DNA from: Edolisoma coerulescens
Taxonomy: Eukaryota > Chordata > Aves > Passeriformes > Campephagidae
Assembly: GCA_013397115.1 (NCBI GenBank)
Contig: VWZW01007201.1
Span: 42,555-106,554, forward strand
DNA length: 64,000 nucleotides
Direction: 5' to 3'
A program made the translations under genes and the position numbers. Position 1 is the stretch's first letter. Each line of letters starts with the position of its first letter. Under the pieces are notes generated by a model. That model saw nothing but the letters and a program-made list of their open reading frames with translations. It was not told the origin of the DNA and did not search any database. Shown here piece after piece: positions 61,501 to 64,000 of the stretch.

Positions 61501-63688
61501 GCATGTCTGGTTCTTAAGACTTTTTTTCCCCCCCAAGTCTGTAAGACTTTTCATTCCTGAAACTTCTTGAGAAGATTTGCAGTGTAGGCATATGCAGCAG
61601 CACACGTAATGTCCTTGGAGCAACTAAAGTGGTGCTCTCGTGGGTTTAACTGGAGGATTATTCTCTGGTGGGGTTTTCTTTCCCCCCAGAGCTTTTGAGG
61701 ATGGTATGGAGCAGTGGTATCCATGCTCTGACTGTGCAGAGCCTTTTCCATCCTGCTCCGTCTGTACTGAAATTGGTCAGACCCAAAGTTAGATGAATTC
61801 AGAGCATTCAGCCATTCAGCTGCTGATGCCCTGCTGTGGCTGAATGGCTGTGCTGGCTTGGTGCTTGCATGTGTTAGAGCGTGTTTGGCTGGAAAAGCTT
61901 CCAGCCAATAATGCTCCTATAGCAGCTTTCTCAAGAAGGACTTGAATTAACAGGATAGACCTAAGGATGCATGGTTTTCCATTTTGAGCCCTTTCCCTTC
62001 TCACTTGTTTCAGTGACCTGTTTTCTGAGGCTGCAGGAGCAGTCAGAGCCTTCCTCTGCTTGTGTTTGGCCAGTGCTTTTCTGCTTTTGAGCCAGAATTG
62101 GGGAGGGTTGTCTCTGTCACCATGTTTTTGGGATGATGGGACAACCAGGCTACTGCCACTGATGTAATTGGGTTGAAATAGTTGATTTGGAAAAATAACT
62201 ACCACCACAATAACAATCTGCTCAAGGTAATAGTACACTTGCCTCAGCAAGCAAAGCCTCTCATTCTGAAAGCAAGAGAAATGGGAACTGAATGCATACC
62301 TTGGAGTTAATCAGTAAACGCCAACCTCTGTGAATATAAGAGGCAACAATTTATTGTGTCTGTGCACAACAAAAGCTTAAAAAGCTGAGCTCCCTGCTAG
62401 GGCAGCTTGACTGCAATCTGATGGTGCTGTGCTGCTGGGAGGGTGAGGATGTGTTGAACGACCACCCCCGTGCAGCTGGCTCAGGAATGCTGTCCTGAGT
62501 GTGTGTGAGTGGCTTTTGCAGGAGGCTGAGGAATAGAAATGATGGTATTTCAGAATGGGTTCCTCACTATTTAAAAGGTAAGCAAGGAGAAGCTGAAACT
62601 GCAGAGGAGCTTTCCCAAAATGTATAAACCCAGCATTCACCAGTCCAGGTGCTCCAAAGGGGGAAGCCTTCCAAGGGTGAGACAAATACAATGTGTAGGT
62701 TTGGAGTCGGTGAGAATTCAGGGCTCTGAGTAGCTCATTGTTCCCTCCTTTAATCTCCTGCTGGCTCCCAGAAAGATTGACAGCAGGAATAGTGAACATT
62801 AGCACAGCACACTTCAGAGGCACAAATCCAACAAAATTGGCACTCGAGCTCCTTGTTAGCACTTCTGTTTGAGGCTCAAGCCTCAAGTGCTGTGGCTGGT
62901 TCTGTGTGCTGTGTTGAAGAGCAATCAAAATATCCTTTAAAAAAACTGTGTATCCTTTGGAAGGCTGCAGTTTAACTACTGACTGCAGCCAGTACAAAGT
63001 ATTCATCCCTCTTGACTGAAATAGTTTCACTTTTTTGGATTGAATCTAAACACAATCGACAACTTAATATCCCCCTGTCAGTGATTCATGCCTTGATGTG
63101 ACATTAACAGACTGGTTAAGTCAACGTAGTTGTAGTAAGTGGTGCTTTATTAAGATGACAAGTAGAGCTTTTTAGTTTATTCAGCAGTAGAGAGACTGTT
63201 TAGCCTGCACTAGGAAGATGACAATCTTCATTTTTGCATATTTGCTGTGAATTAAGTTGGAGTCTGGGCTGACTCCCCGTGATAAGGGTGCTGGAGAGGC
63301 TGAGGCTGATGCTCCTTCTGGAATGGAGTTGAAAAGTTGAAACCACTCGTGAGGAAGCCAATGCCAACCACGTTTTGTCTTCTGTAGTTTCCATTCTTCA
63401 CCTTTATCTTTACAGATGGAGTCTCTCTTCCTTGACTGTCCTTGTAAACCTCATCATACATGTCGACTAATCCAGTGTGTGCAGTAATTGTTAGTAAATC
63501 TTTCTCCCTTTGCAGTCCATGTGCACTGGGTTAATCCCTGGGACAGACAGATGAAATCCCTGTGTGTGTGAGGGAAACTGATTTGCTTTGTTACTGTTTT
63601 GCAGCTGAAAACGCAGCTAAACGAAACACTATCAAAACTCAAAGTTGATCAGAACGAGAGAGAAAAGGTGGCTGGTGACTTGCCCAAG
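18956..63688 (+). CDS. KTN1: KTN1 (kinectin 1), spliced gene, 3' end missing
   Basis: Kinectin is an integral ER-membrane protein with a long cytoplasmic coiled coil. In mammals it is known to bind kinesin, Rho-family GTPases and EF-1delta, and so links ER membrane to motors and to translation elongation. Forty exons were placed by matching AG acceptors and GT donors (one GC) and by demanding an unbroken frame. They sum to 3870 nt, 1290 codons, from the ATG at 18990. Vertebrate kinectins are about 1350-1360 residues, so some 70 residues and the stop should lie past the window. Order: membrane anchor (7-29), basic lysine-rich segment (about 36-171), short linker (about 175-277), then coiled coil. 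Residues 572-1035 form seven 66-residue repeats. The paralogue RRBP1/p180 shares the anchor-proximal layout but has decapeptide repeats, which are absent here, so KTN1 is preferred. No frameshift or stop was found. Promoter and first exon are not in view. Confidence 0.97.
20941..20983 (+). repeat. TG-rich imperfect microsatellite
   Basis: An interrupted TG/TA simple repeat in the intron after E1. No further structure is seen around it. Confidence 0.7.
21115..21252 (+). CDS. KTN1: KTN1 E2: basic linker
   Basis: The acceptor is CTATTGCAG and the donor is GGTAAGA. The first two bases complete an Asp codon begun in E1, giving DDQDSK, which matches the family. The exon is lysine-rich (SGKKKVSAKKQK near its end) and closes the basic domain. 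It leaves phase 1. The following 2396-nt intron has no repeat or gene that I recognise. Confidence 0.96.
23649..23816 (+). CDS. KTN1: KTN1 E3: conserved linker
   Basis: The exon encodes VDEPLIQATTYIPLMDN, a well-conserved kinectin motif, then a KREL-type charged stretch leading towards the coiled coil. It enters with two bases and exits in phase 1 at GGTAAGA. The 2194-nt intron after it includes a possible ancient repeat fossil near 24790 and is otherwise blank to me. Confidence 0.97.
24790..24845 (+). mobile_element. Possible ancient amniote repeat fossil
   Basis: The core ATTGTAAGCTCCTTGGGTGC, followed by a purine/GC stretch, resembles the conserved core that I associate with old MIR or L3-type elements in amniotes. 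The match is short, so the family is uncertain and chance cannot be excluded. Confidence 0.3.
26011..26141 (+). CDS. KTN1: KTN1 E4: conserved segment at start of rod
   Basis: The exon encodes residues 277-320, with ENAEVKFKDF, a MIFSEDEARCVVEVLKEKSG core and LQK at the end. This is one of the best conserved parts of kinectin just before the coiled coil. The acceptor is TGTGTTGCAG; the donor GTGAAT is weaker than usual. It exits in phase 0. The next intron (2402 nt) is loaded with CR1 fragments. Confidence 0.97.
26598..26806 (-). mobile_element. CR1 LINE fragment, antisense
   Basis: CR1 3' end in reverse, beginning AGGTTTGGAAGGGACCTCAA. It contains CACTGCTCAGGGCTTTATCC and GCAAAACCCATCTGGGCAAC. 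It is of the same subfamily type as 27742-27870, with which it shares the TTTATCCAGTCTGG segment. Confidence 0.85.
26846..27108 (-). mobile_element. CR1 LINE fragment, antisense
   Basis: It starts with ACAGAATCACACAATCCATG, a reversed CR1 terminus, then GGCTGGAAGGGAACTCTGGA. It continues through CCCTTCCCTGGGCAGCTGTT and AGTTTGTGGCCATTGCTGCC. About 260 bp, truncated. Confidence 0.88.
27277..27410 (-). mobile_element. CR1 LINE fragment, antisense
   Basis: A short reversed CR1 piece. It shows TTGAGCTGGGAGG, GCAGTCCAGCAGCCTGCTCA and a closing CTTGAAAACCTCCAAGGAC. It is more diverged than its neighbours. Confidence 0.7.
27742..27870 (-). mobile_element. CR1 LINE fragment, antisense
   Basis: A reversed CR1 tail containing CTGCTCAGAGCTTTATCCAG and CACAACCCCTCTGGGCAACC. 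It is closely similar to 26598-26806. Confidence 0.78.
28155..28222 (+). mobile_element. CR1 LINE terminal fragment, sense
   Basis: The phrase GGCTGGACCAGGTGATCTTG, followed by GAAGTCCTTCCAGCC, is the usual CR1 3' terminus. Only some 70 bp is recognisable. Its opposite orientation shows that it is a separate insertion from the four antisense pieces to its left. Confidence 0.65.
28544..28660 (+). CDS. KTN1: KTN1 E5: coiled coil, 39 residues
   Basis: Residues 321-359. It contains LHQLQDKEKMLAAMKEEAA, a clear heptad pattern collinear with kinectin. Both ends are phase 0 (acceptor CTGCTGCAG, donor GTAAAC), so the exon could be skipped without frame loss. The intron after it (2446 nt) holds a purine-rich tract described separately. 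Confidence 0.97.
29171..29780 (+). other. Purine-rich intronic tract with long antisense open frame
   Basis: The plus strand is strongly enriched in G and A over about 600 bp, which leaves a 183-codon open frame on the minus strand (29171-29722). That frame is Pro/Leu/Ser-rich with no domain that I recognise, as expected when a purine-rich strand is read in complement. It may be a degraded transposable element or compositional drift. Confidence 0.5.
31107..31247 (+). CDS. KTN1: KTN1 E6: coiled coil, 47 residues
   Basis: Residues 360-406, with ELVAEKERNGLL, RINALEKEHGTFQSKIHV and FQECQQ. The acceptor CCCAAG is atypical, and the exon begins GAG, which makes a tandem AAGGAG site. Phase 0 at both ends. 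The next intron (1876 nt) is AT-rich towards its end, with no feature recognised. Confidence 0.96.
33124..33230 (+). CDS. KTN1: KTN1 E7: coiled coil
   Basis: Residues 407-441 plus two bases of a Lys codon. It contains LREQMEAEISHLKQENGILR, a near-invariant kinectin segment. The acceptor is CCCCATCAG and the donor is AAGTATGT. It exits in phase 2. Nothing is recognised in the following 1338-nt intron. Confidence 0.97.
34569..34701 (+). CDS. KTN1: KTN1 E8: coiled coil, 44 residues
   Basis: The first base completes Lys 442; residues up to 486 follow. It reads QSAELNKLRQDYARLMNEL and then KLQQEELQKKNAEQAVAQLK. GC-rich codons contrast with the AT-rich introns beside it. Exits in phase 0. The next intron (961 nt) is blank apart from short T runs. 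Confidence 0.97.
35663..35750 (+). CDS. KTN1: KTN1 E9: coiled coil, followed by GC donor
   Basis: Residues 487-515 plus one base, including EAERRWEEIQAYLRKRTAEH. The frame and the family sequence require the exon to end at 35750, so the intron opens with GC (CAAG/GCACGT) instead of GT. The GT four bases downstream would break the frame. The acceptor GGGAAAG is also weak. Confidence 0.94.
36043..36209 (+). CDS. KTN1: KTN1 E10: coiled coil, 55 residues
   Basis: Two bases complete Asp 516. The exon then encodes VQNKLVAKDNEIQSLHSKL, SKQQLEQRMLQLLEAEQKR and MQMQVQ at its end. A second GT lies six bases upstream of the donor (CAGGTGCAGGTACT). Family comparison favours the downstream site used here. 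Exits in phase 0 at residue 571, just before the repeat array. The 606-nt intron is unremarkable. Confidence 0.96.
36816..36884 (+). CDS. KTN1: KTN1 E11: cassette 1, 69-nt exon
   Basis: Residues 572-594 (ELIEQNDALNAQLQKFHSQM core). The acceptor is TTACAAG and the donor GTACAG; phase 0 at both ends, so it is skippable in frame. It is the first member of the seven 69/38/91 cassettes. The 1581-nt intron that follows contains a poly-T tract near 38110. Confidence 0.95.
38466..38503 (+). CDS. KTN1: KTN1 E12: cassette 1, 38-nt exon
   Basis: Encodes TSASVLAEELHK plus two bases of Val. It is preceded by a strong pyrimidine tract and CTGCAG. The end reads AAAGTGTGAGC, so GT occurs in tandem; only the second GT keeps the frame with E13. 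Skipping this exon alone would shift the frame. The next intron is 597 nt with nothing notable. Confidence 0.95.
39101..39191 (+). CDS. KTN1: KTN1 E13: cassette 1, 91-nt exon
   Basis: One base completes the Val codon, then IAEKDKQIKQMEDSL and a closing SKEEELK, ending at residue 637. The closing SKEEELK/TKEEELK motif recurs in later cassettes. Phase 2 in, phase 0 out. Confidence 0.97.
39470..39538 (+). CDS. KTN1: KTN1 E14: cassette 2, 69-nt exon
   Basis: Encodes VLQNMNLSLKSEVQKLQALT and NEQ, residues 638-660, starting cassette 2. The SEVQKLQ core recurs as AEVQKLQ in E17 and KELQSLQ in E20. Phase 0 at both ends. The 712-nt intron after it is unremarkable. Confidence 0.97.
40251..40288 (+). 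CDS. KTN1: KTN1 E15: cassette 2, 38-nt exon
   Basis: Encodes AAAAHELERMQK plus two bases of a Ser codon completed in E16. The alanine run is conserved in kinectin. The acceptor is ATATCTAG; the donor GTAAAT lacks the tandem GT seen in E12. The intron to E16 is only 116 nt. Confidence 0.95.
40405..40495 (+). CDS. KTN1: KTN1 E16: cassette 2, 91-nt exon
   Basis: One base plus IHIKDDKIRTLEDQLREEL and NTKEEFK, ending at residue 703. The KDDKIRTLE stretch parallels RDDKIKTVE of E19 and KDGKIKSVE of E22. Phase 2 in, 0 out. The large next intron (2281 nt) contains a 16-bp near-palindrome at 41855-41870 and no gene. Confidence 0.97.
42777..42845 (+). CDS. KTN1: KTN1 E17: cassette 3, 69-nt exon
   Basis: Encodes VLKDQNAALQAEVQKLQTLL and SEQ, residues 704-726. 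It is very similar to E14 (both VL.....L..EVQKLQ.L..EQ). Phase 0 at both ends. The 1063-nt intron behind it carries an unexplained chain of antisense open frames. Confidence 0.97.
42964..43860 (-). other. Chain of antisense open frames in intron 17, function unknown
   Basis: Three minus-strand open frames follow one another and partly overlap: 43669-43860 (63 codons), 43388-43669 (93 codons) and 42964-43572 (202 codons). Together they cover most of the intron between E17 and E18. I recognise no domain. No convincing splice pattern or promoter is seen. Chance, a decayed retrocopy or an antisense RNA are all possible. Confidence 0.2.
43909..43943 (+). CDS. KTN1: KTN1 E18: cassette 3, 35-nt exon
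   Basis: Encodes TNKDLIEQMEK plus two bases of Ser. It is one codon shorter than the 38-nt exons of the other cassettes. It has a strong T-rich acceptor (TTCACAG) and a GGTAAGA donor. The intron to E19 is 130 nt. Confidence 0.95.
44074..44164 (+). CDS. KTN1: KTN1 E19: cassette 3, 91-nt exon
   Basis: One base, then MRERDDKIKTVEELLEAGL and IQVATKEEELK, ending at residue 768. The TVEELLEAGL motif is strongly conserved in kinectin and parallels SVEELLQAEI of E22. Phase 2 in, 0 out. The 1357-nt intron holds one CR1 fragment. Confidence 0.98.
44829..44948 (-). mobile_element. CR1 LINE fragment, antisense
   Basis: The reversed CR1 block is recognisable from CTCAGGTCATTGAGTCCAAC through CAGCACTGCCAAGCCCATCA to GCTTTTAAATCCCTCCAGGG. 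It is the same region of the element as 11826-11934, here about 120 bp. Confidence 0.88.
45522..45590 (+). CDS. KTN1: KTN1 E20: cassette 4, 69-nt exon
   Basis: Encodes ALRTENSSLRKELQSLQIQQ and SEQ, residues 769-791. The acceptor is TTTCAAAG and the donor is GTAGTA, which departs from the usual GTAAGT. Phase 0 at both ends. Nothing is recognised in the 867-nt intron after it. Confidence 0.97.
46458..46495 (+). CDS. KTN1: KTN1 E21: cassette 4, 38-nt exon
   Basis: Encodes VSFQSLVEELQK plus GT of Val. The end AAAGTGTGAGT is almost identical to that of E12, including the tandem GT; the downstream GT is required by frame. The 630-nt intron to E22 is blank. Confidence 0.96.
47126..47216 (+). CDS. 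KTN1: KTN1 E22: cassette 4, 91-nt exon
   Basis: One base, then IHEKDGKIKSVEELLQAEI and LKVASKEKTVQ, ending at residue 834. This is one of the most conserved parts of kinectin. The acceptor is TTTTTAAG, the donor GTACCT. Phase 2 in, 0 out; a short 159-nt intron follows. Confidence 0.98.
47376..47444 (+). CDS. KTN1: KTN1 E23: cassette 5, 69-nt exon
   Basis: Encodes ALTQEIEALKEEVGNSQLEM and EKQ, residues 835-857. The acceptor ATTGAAAAG has a poor pyrimidine tract, so inclusion may be variable. Phase 0 at both ends. The 1539-nt intron that follows shows no repeat that I recognise. Confidence 0.96.
48984..49021 (+). CDS. KTN1: KTN1 E24: cassette 5, 38-nt exon
   Basis: Encodes VTITSQVKELQT plus two bases of Leu. 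The acceptor is TTTCTTTAG and the donor is a perfect GTAAGT. The 450-nt intron to E25 is unremarkable. Confidence 0.95.
49472..49562 (+). CDS. KTN1: KTN1 E25: cassette 5, 91-nt exon
   Basis: Completes Leu, then LKGKEKQVKTMEALLEEKEK and a CLQ end, finishing at residue 900. It is closely related to E28 of the next cassette. Phase 2 in, 0 out. The intron to E26 is only 103 nt. Confidence 0.96.
49666..49743 (+). CDS. KTN1: KTN1 E26: cassette 6, 78-nt exon (expanded)
   Basis: Residues 901-926: GQKDTIAQLTSKVQELEQQN, ending LQQLQQ. All other first exons of the cassettes have 69 nt; this one has 9 nt more, and its end is a glutamine-rich CAA/CAG run that looks like a small duplication of LQQ. The donor is GTACAG. 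Phase 0 at both ends. It is less similar to mammalian kinectin than its neighbours. The 877-nt intron after it is blank. Confidence 0.92.
50621..50658 (+). CDS. KTN1: KTN1 E27: cassette 6, 38-nt exon
   Basis: Encodes VPAASQVQDVEN plus two bases of Leu; it parallels E24 (both with SQV and ending in Leu). The acceptor is CTTTTTCAG and the donor GTGAGT. The 695-nt intron after it includes a tRNA A-box lookalike near 50946 that I rejected. Confidence 0.93.
51354..51444 (+). CDS. KTN1: KTN1 E28: cassette 6, 91-nt exon
   Basis: Completes Leu, then LKGEEEQMKKLKAMVEEKER and VKQLQ at the end, finishing at residue 969. It resembles E25 in LKG.E.Q and EEKE.EI. Phase 2 in, 0 out. The next intron is 101 nt. 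Confidence 0.96.
51546..51614 (+). CDS. KTN1: KTN1 E29: cassette 7, 69-nt exon
   Basis: Encodes DVQKENESFKAQIQELKQES and CKQ, residues 970-992. The acceptor is TTTCAACAG and the donor GTACAG. Phase 0 at both ends; the intron to E30 is 364 nt with no feature seen. Confidence 0.96.
51979..52016 (+). CDS. KTN1: KTN1 E30: cassette 7, 38-nt exon
   Basis: Encodes ASLAVQSEELLQ plus GT of Val. It ends CAAGTGTGAGT, again a tandem GT donor with only the second in frame. The EELL.V end mirrors E12 and E21. The 930-nt intron after it is blank. Confidence 0.93.
52947..53037 (+). CDS. KTN1: KTN1 E31: cassette 7, 91-nt exon
   Basis: One base, then VAGKEKEIASLQSELASQRN and QQRKKNN at the end, finishing at residue 1035. 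This closes the seven-cassette array. The QRKKNN-D junction with E32 is a conserved kinectin signature. The intron after it (1955 nt) holds a CpG-enriched patch. Confidence 0.97.
54290..54760. other. CpG-enriched intronic patch with antisense open frame
   Basis: CpG dinucleotides are locally more frequent than in neighbouring intron sequence (for example in the 54300-54370 and 54520-54740 parts). A minus-strand open frame of 191 codons (54123-54698) spans it, without any recognised domain. It could be an enhancer, an antisense transcript or chance. Confidence 0.25.
54993..55079 (+). CDS. KTN1: KTN1 E32: coiled coil, 29 residues
   Basis: Residues 1036-1064: DLREKNWEAMEALASTEKLL and then QDKVNKTAK, nearly identical to mammalian kinectin. 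The acceptor AATGATTAG and the donor GTTGTA are both weak, yet the protein match is strong. Phase 0 at both ends. No feature recognised in the 1833-nt intron behind it. Confidence 0.97.
56913..57002 (+). CDS. KTN1: KTN1 E33: coiled coil, 30 residues
   Basis: Residues 1065-1094, with ETRELLQKLFPKVSLPSSM. The LFPKV segment is a conserved break in the coiled coil, with prolines flanking it. The acceptor is GGTTTAG followed by GAG; the donor is GGTAAGA. Phase 0 at both ends. The 1037-nt intron contains a small 29-bp-period direct repeat. Confidence 0.97.
57634..57679 (+). repeat. Direct repeat, 17-mer twice, 29-bp period
   Basis: The word AGCCTTTAAAAAGACTT occurs at 57634-57650 and again at 57663-57679. 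It is a minor local duplication within the intron. Confidence 0.8.
58040..58120 (+). CDS. KTN1: KTN1 E34: 27 residues
   Basis: Residues 1095-1121: SHSEWICGFEKMAKEYLREA and SGSEDVK. The EW..GFEK.AKE pattern is conserved in kinectin. The acceptor is CCCAACAG, the donor GTAGGC. Phase 0 at both ends. A CR1 fragment fills much of the 579-nt intron after it. Confidence 0.97.
58248..58402 (-). mobile_element. CR1 LINE fragment, antisense
   Basis: A reversed CR1 tail. It shows CCCTGCCTTGGCCAGGGATG, GACCAGGTTGTTCCAAGCCT and CACAGCTTCTCTGGGCAACC. About 155 bp, about 300 bp upstream of E35. Confidence 0.85.
58700..58789 (+). CDS. KTN1: KTN1 E35: coiled coil, 30 residues
   Basis: Residues 1122-1151 with KLKEAEEMHILLQLECEKYK and SVLAET, nearly invariant in kinectin. 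The donor is a perfect GTAAGT. The intron to E36 is the shortest in the window, 83 nt. Confidence 0.98.
58873..58965 (+). CDS. KTN1: KTN1 E36: coiled coil, 31 residues
   Basis: Residues 1152-1182: EGILQRLQRSVEEEESKWKI and then VEESQKELKQ. The acceptor is CTTCTTAG, the donor GTATTT. Phase 0 at both ends. The 1470-nt intron after it contains one CR1 fragment and is otherwise AT-rich and blank. Confidence 0.97.
59369..59515 (-). mobile_element. CR1 LINE fragment, antisense
   Basis: It starts TCATGGAACCACAGTGGTTT, then TTGGAAGGGACCTTAAATAT, CCCCCTGCCATGAGCAGAGA and CACTATCCCAGGTTGCTCCA. It is closely related to the copy at 10188-10393. Confidence 0.9.
60436..60507 (+). CDS. KTN1: KTN1 E37: coiled coil, 24 residues
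   Basis: Residues 1183-1206: IRSVVTSLQHEVERLKEENK and EVET. The length equals that of the mammalian exon, but the first half is diverged. The donor is GTACGT. Phase 0 at both ends and weakly conserved, so it may be alternatively spliced. The region from here to E39 corresponds by position to the published kinesin-binding part of human kinectin. The 444-nt intron is blank. Confidence 0.93.
60952..61035 (+). CDS. KTN1: KTN1 E38: coiled coil, 28 residues
   Basis: Residues 1207-1234: LKKEREHLESELEKAEIERS and TYVSEVRE. First of three consecutive 84-nt exons, each 28 residues (four heptads). The acceptor is GTTTCTAG. Phase 0 at both ends, so it is skippable; the next intron is 202 nt. Confidence 0.97.
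61238..61321 (+). CDS. KTN1: KTN1 E39: coiled coil, 28 residues
   Basis: Residues 1235-1262: LKDLLTELQKKLDDSYSEAV and RQNEELNL, essentially identical to mammalian kinectin. Again 84 nt, phase 0 at both ends. The 2283-nt intron after it carries an unexplained antisense open region (62240-63540). Confidence 0.98.
62240..63540 (-). other. Antisense open region in intron 39, function unknown
   Basis: The minus strand has a 217-codon frame (62377-63030) and, upstream of it on that strand, a frame open from about 63527 to 63252, roughly 90 codons, containing MYDEVYKDSQGRETPSVKIK. AATAAA-type signals on the minus strand lie at 62350-62355, 63146-63151 and 63176-63181. I recognise no protein family. 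A decayed retrocopy, an antisense transcript or chance are all possible. Confidence 0.2.
63605..63688 (+). CDS. KTN1: KTN1 E40: coiled coil, 28 residues, last exon in window
   Basis: Residues 1263-1290: LKTQLNETLSKLKVDQNERE and KVAGDLPK. Third 84-nt exon. The acceptor is TGTTTTGCAG, the donor GTAAGC. It leaves phase 0. The remaining 312 bases of the window are intron with nothing recognised; the rest of the gene lies beyond. Confidence 0.97.
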
Positions 63689-64000
63689 GTAAGCAGAGAC
63701 CCTTAGCAGTTGCATATATAAATGTTAGCAAAACCCCTCAGTGTCTGTAGTTTGGCAGTGCTGGAAATGATGATTTGAAGGAGCTTGATTTGAAATGCCT
63801 GCCTGGTGGGGTGTCTTGCTCCCCTGGCTGGTTCCCCAAGTGGCTGAGGCTGTGAGAGCTCTACCTGCATGTCTGCTGAAATGGTGAAACTGCAACTAAC
63901 AGCTCTGTTTAATTGTCCTTCTTGAAAGACTCCCTTGTTCATGATAATTTTATGCCAGTGGGAACAAGTGGTGATGTGGGGCTGACAAATAATTCTTTAT

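Noticed and set aside
18956..63688. RRBP1 (p180) instead of KTN1
   Set aside because: The anchor and basic layout are shared by the paralogues, but the decapeptide repeats of p180 are absent and the coiled-coil exons follow kinectin throughout.

Overview
The window is vertebrate nuclear DNA, almost certainly from a bird. At least twelve fragments look like 3'-end pieces of CR1 LINEs, the dominant interspersed repeat of bird genomes, and no Alu, L1 or B-type SINE was noticed. Introns are short, and one conserved animal gene spans the right two thirds on the plus strand: KTN1 (kinectin 1). Kinectin is an ER-membrane, coiled-coil protein known as a kinesin receptor and a partner of Rho GTPases and EF-1delta. 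It was identified from the N-terminal anchor, the lysine-rich segment and the collinear coiled-coil exons. Comparison with mammalian kinectin is from memory, not from a database search.

Layout: positions 1-18955 carry no recognisable coding exon. This is most simply the large 5' intron (or 5' flank) of KTN1; the promoter and first non-coding exon are not visible. It holds CR1 fragments, homopolymers, a small CpG-rich patch (about 12410-12720), a perfect 11-bp hairpin (15748-15775) and a cluster of TAATTA cores (about 16960-17180). From 18956 to 63688 I reconstruct 40 consecutive coding exons (called E1-E40 here; E1 holds the ATG at 18990). They join in frame with no stop into 3870 nt, or 1290 codons. 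The window ends in the intron after E40, so the last residues and the stop codon lie beyond it.

The protein reads: an N-terminal membrane anchor (about residues 7-29), a strongly basic linker with acidic/serine patches (E1-E2), then an almost continuous alpha-helical coiled coil (E4-E40). The most striking structure is in the exons themselves. Seven successive three-exon cassettes (E11-E31, 36816-53037) each contain a 69-nt exon (78 in cassette 6), a 38-nt exon (35 in cassette 3) and a 91-nt exon, and encode about 66 residues with related sequence. The boundary phases recur as 0, 0, 2, 0. The distal coiled coil ends in three 84-nt, phase-0 exons of 28 residues each (E38-E40).

Other points are one GC-AG intron (after E9), three short exons with ambiguous GTGT donors, a CR1 cluster in intron 4, and several unexplained antisense open stretches inside introns (about 29171-29780, 42964-43860, 54123-54698 and 62240-63540). 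No RNA gene, CRISPR array, operon or prokaryotic feature is supported.
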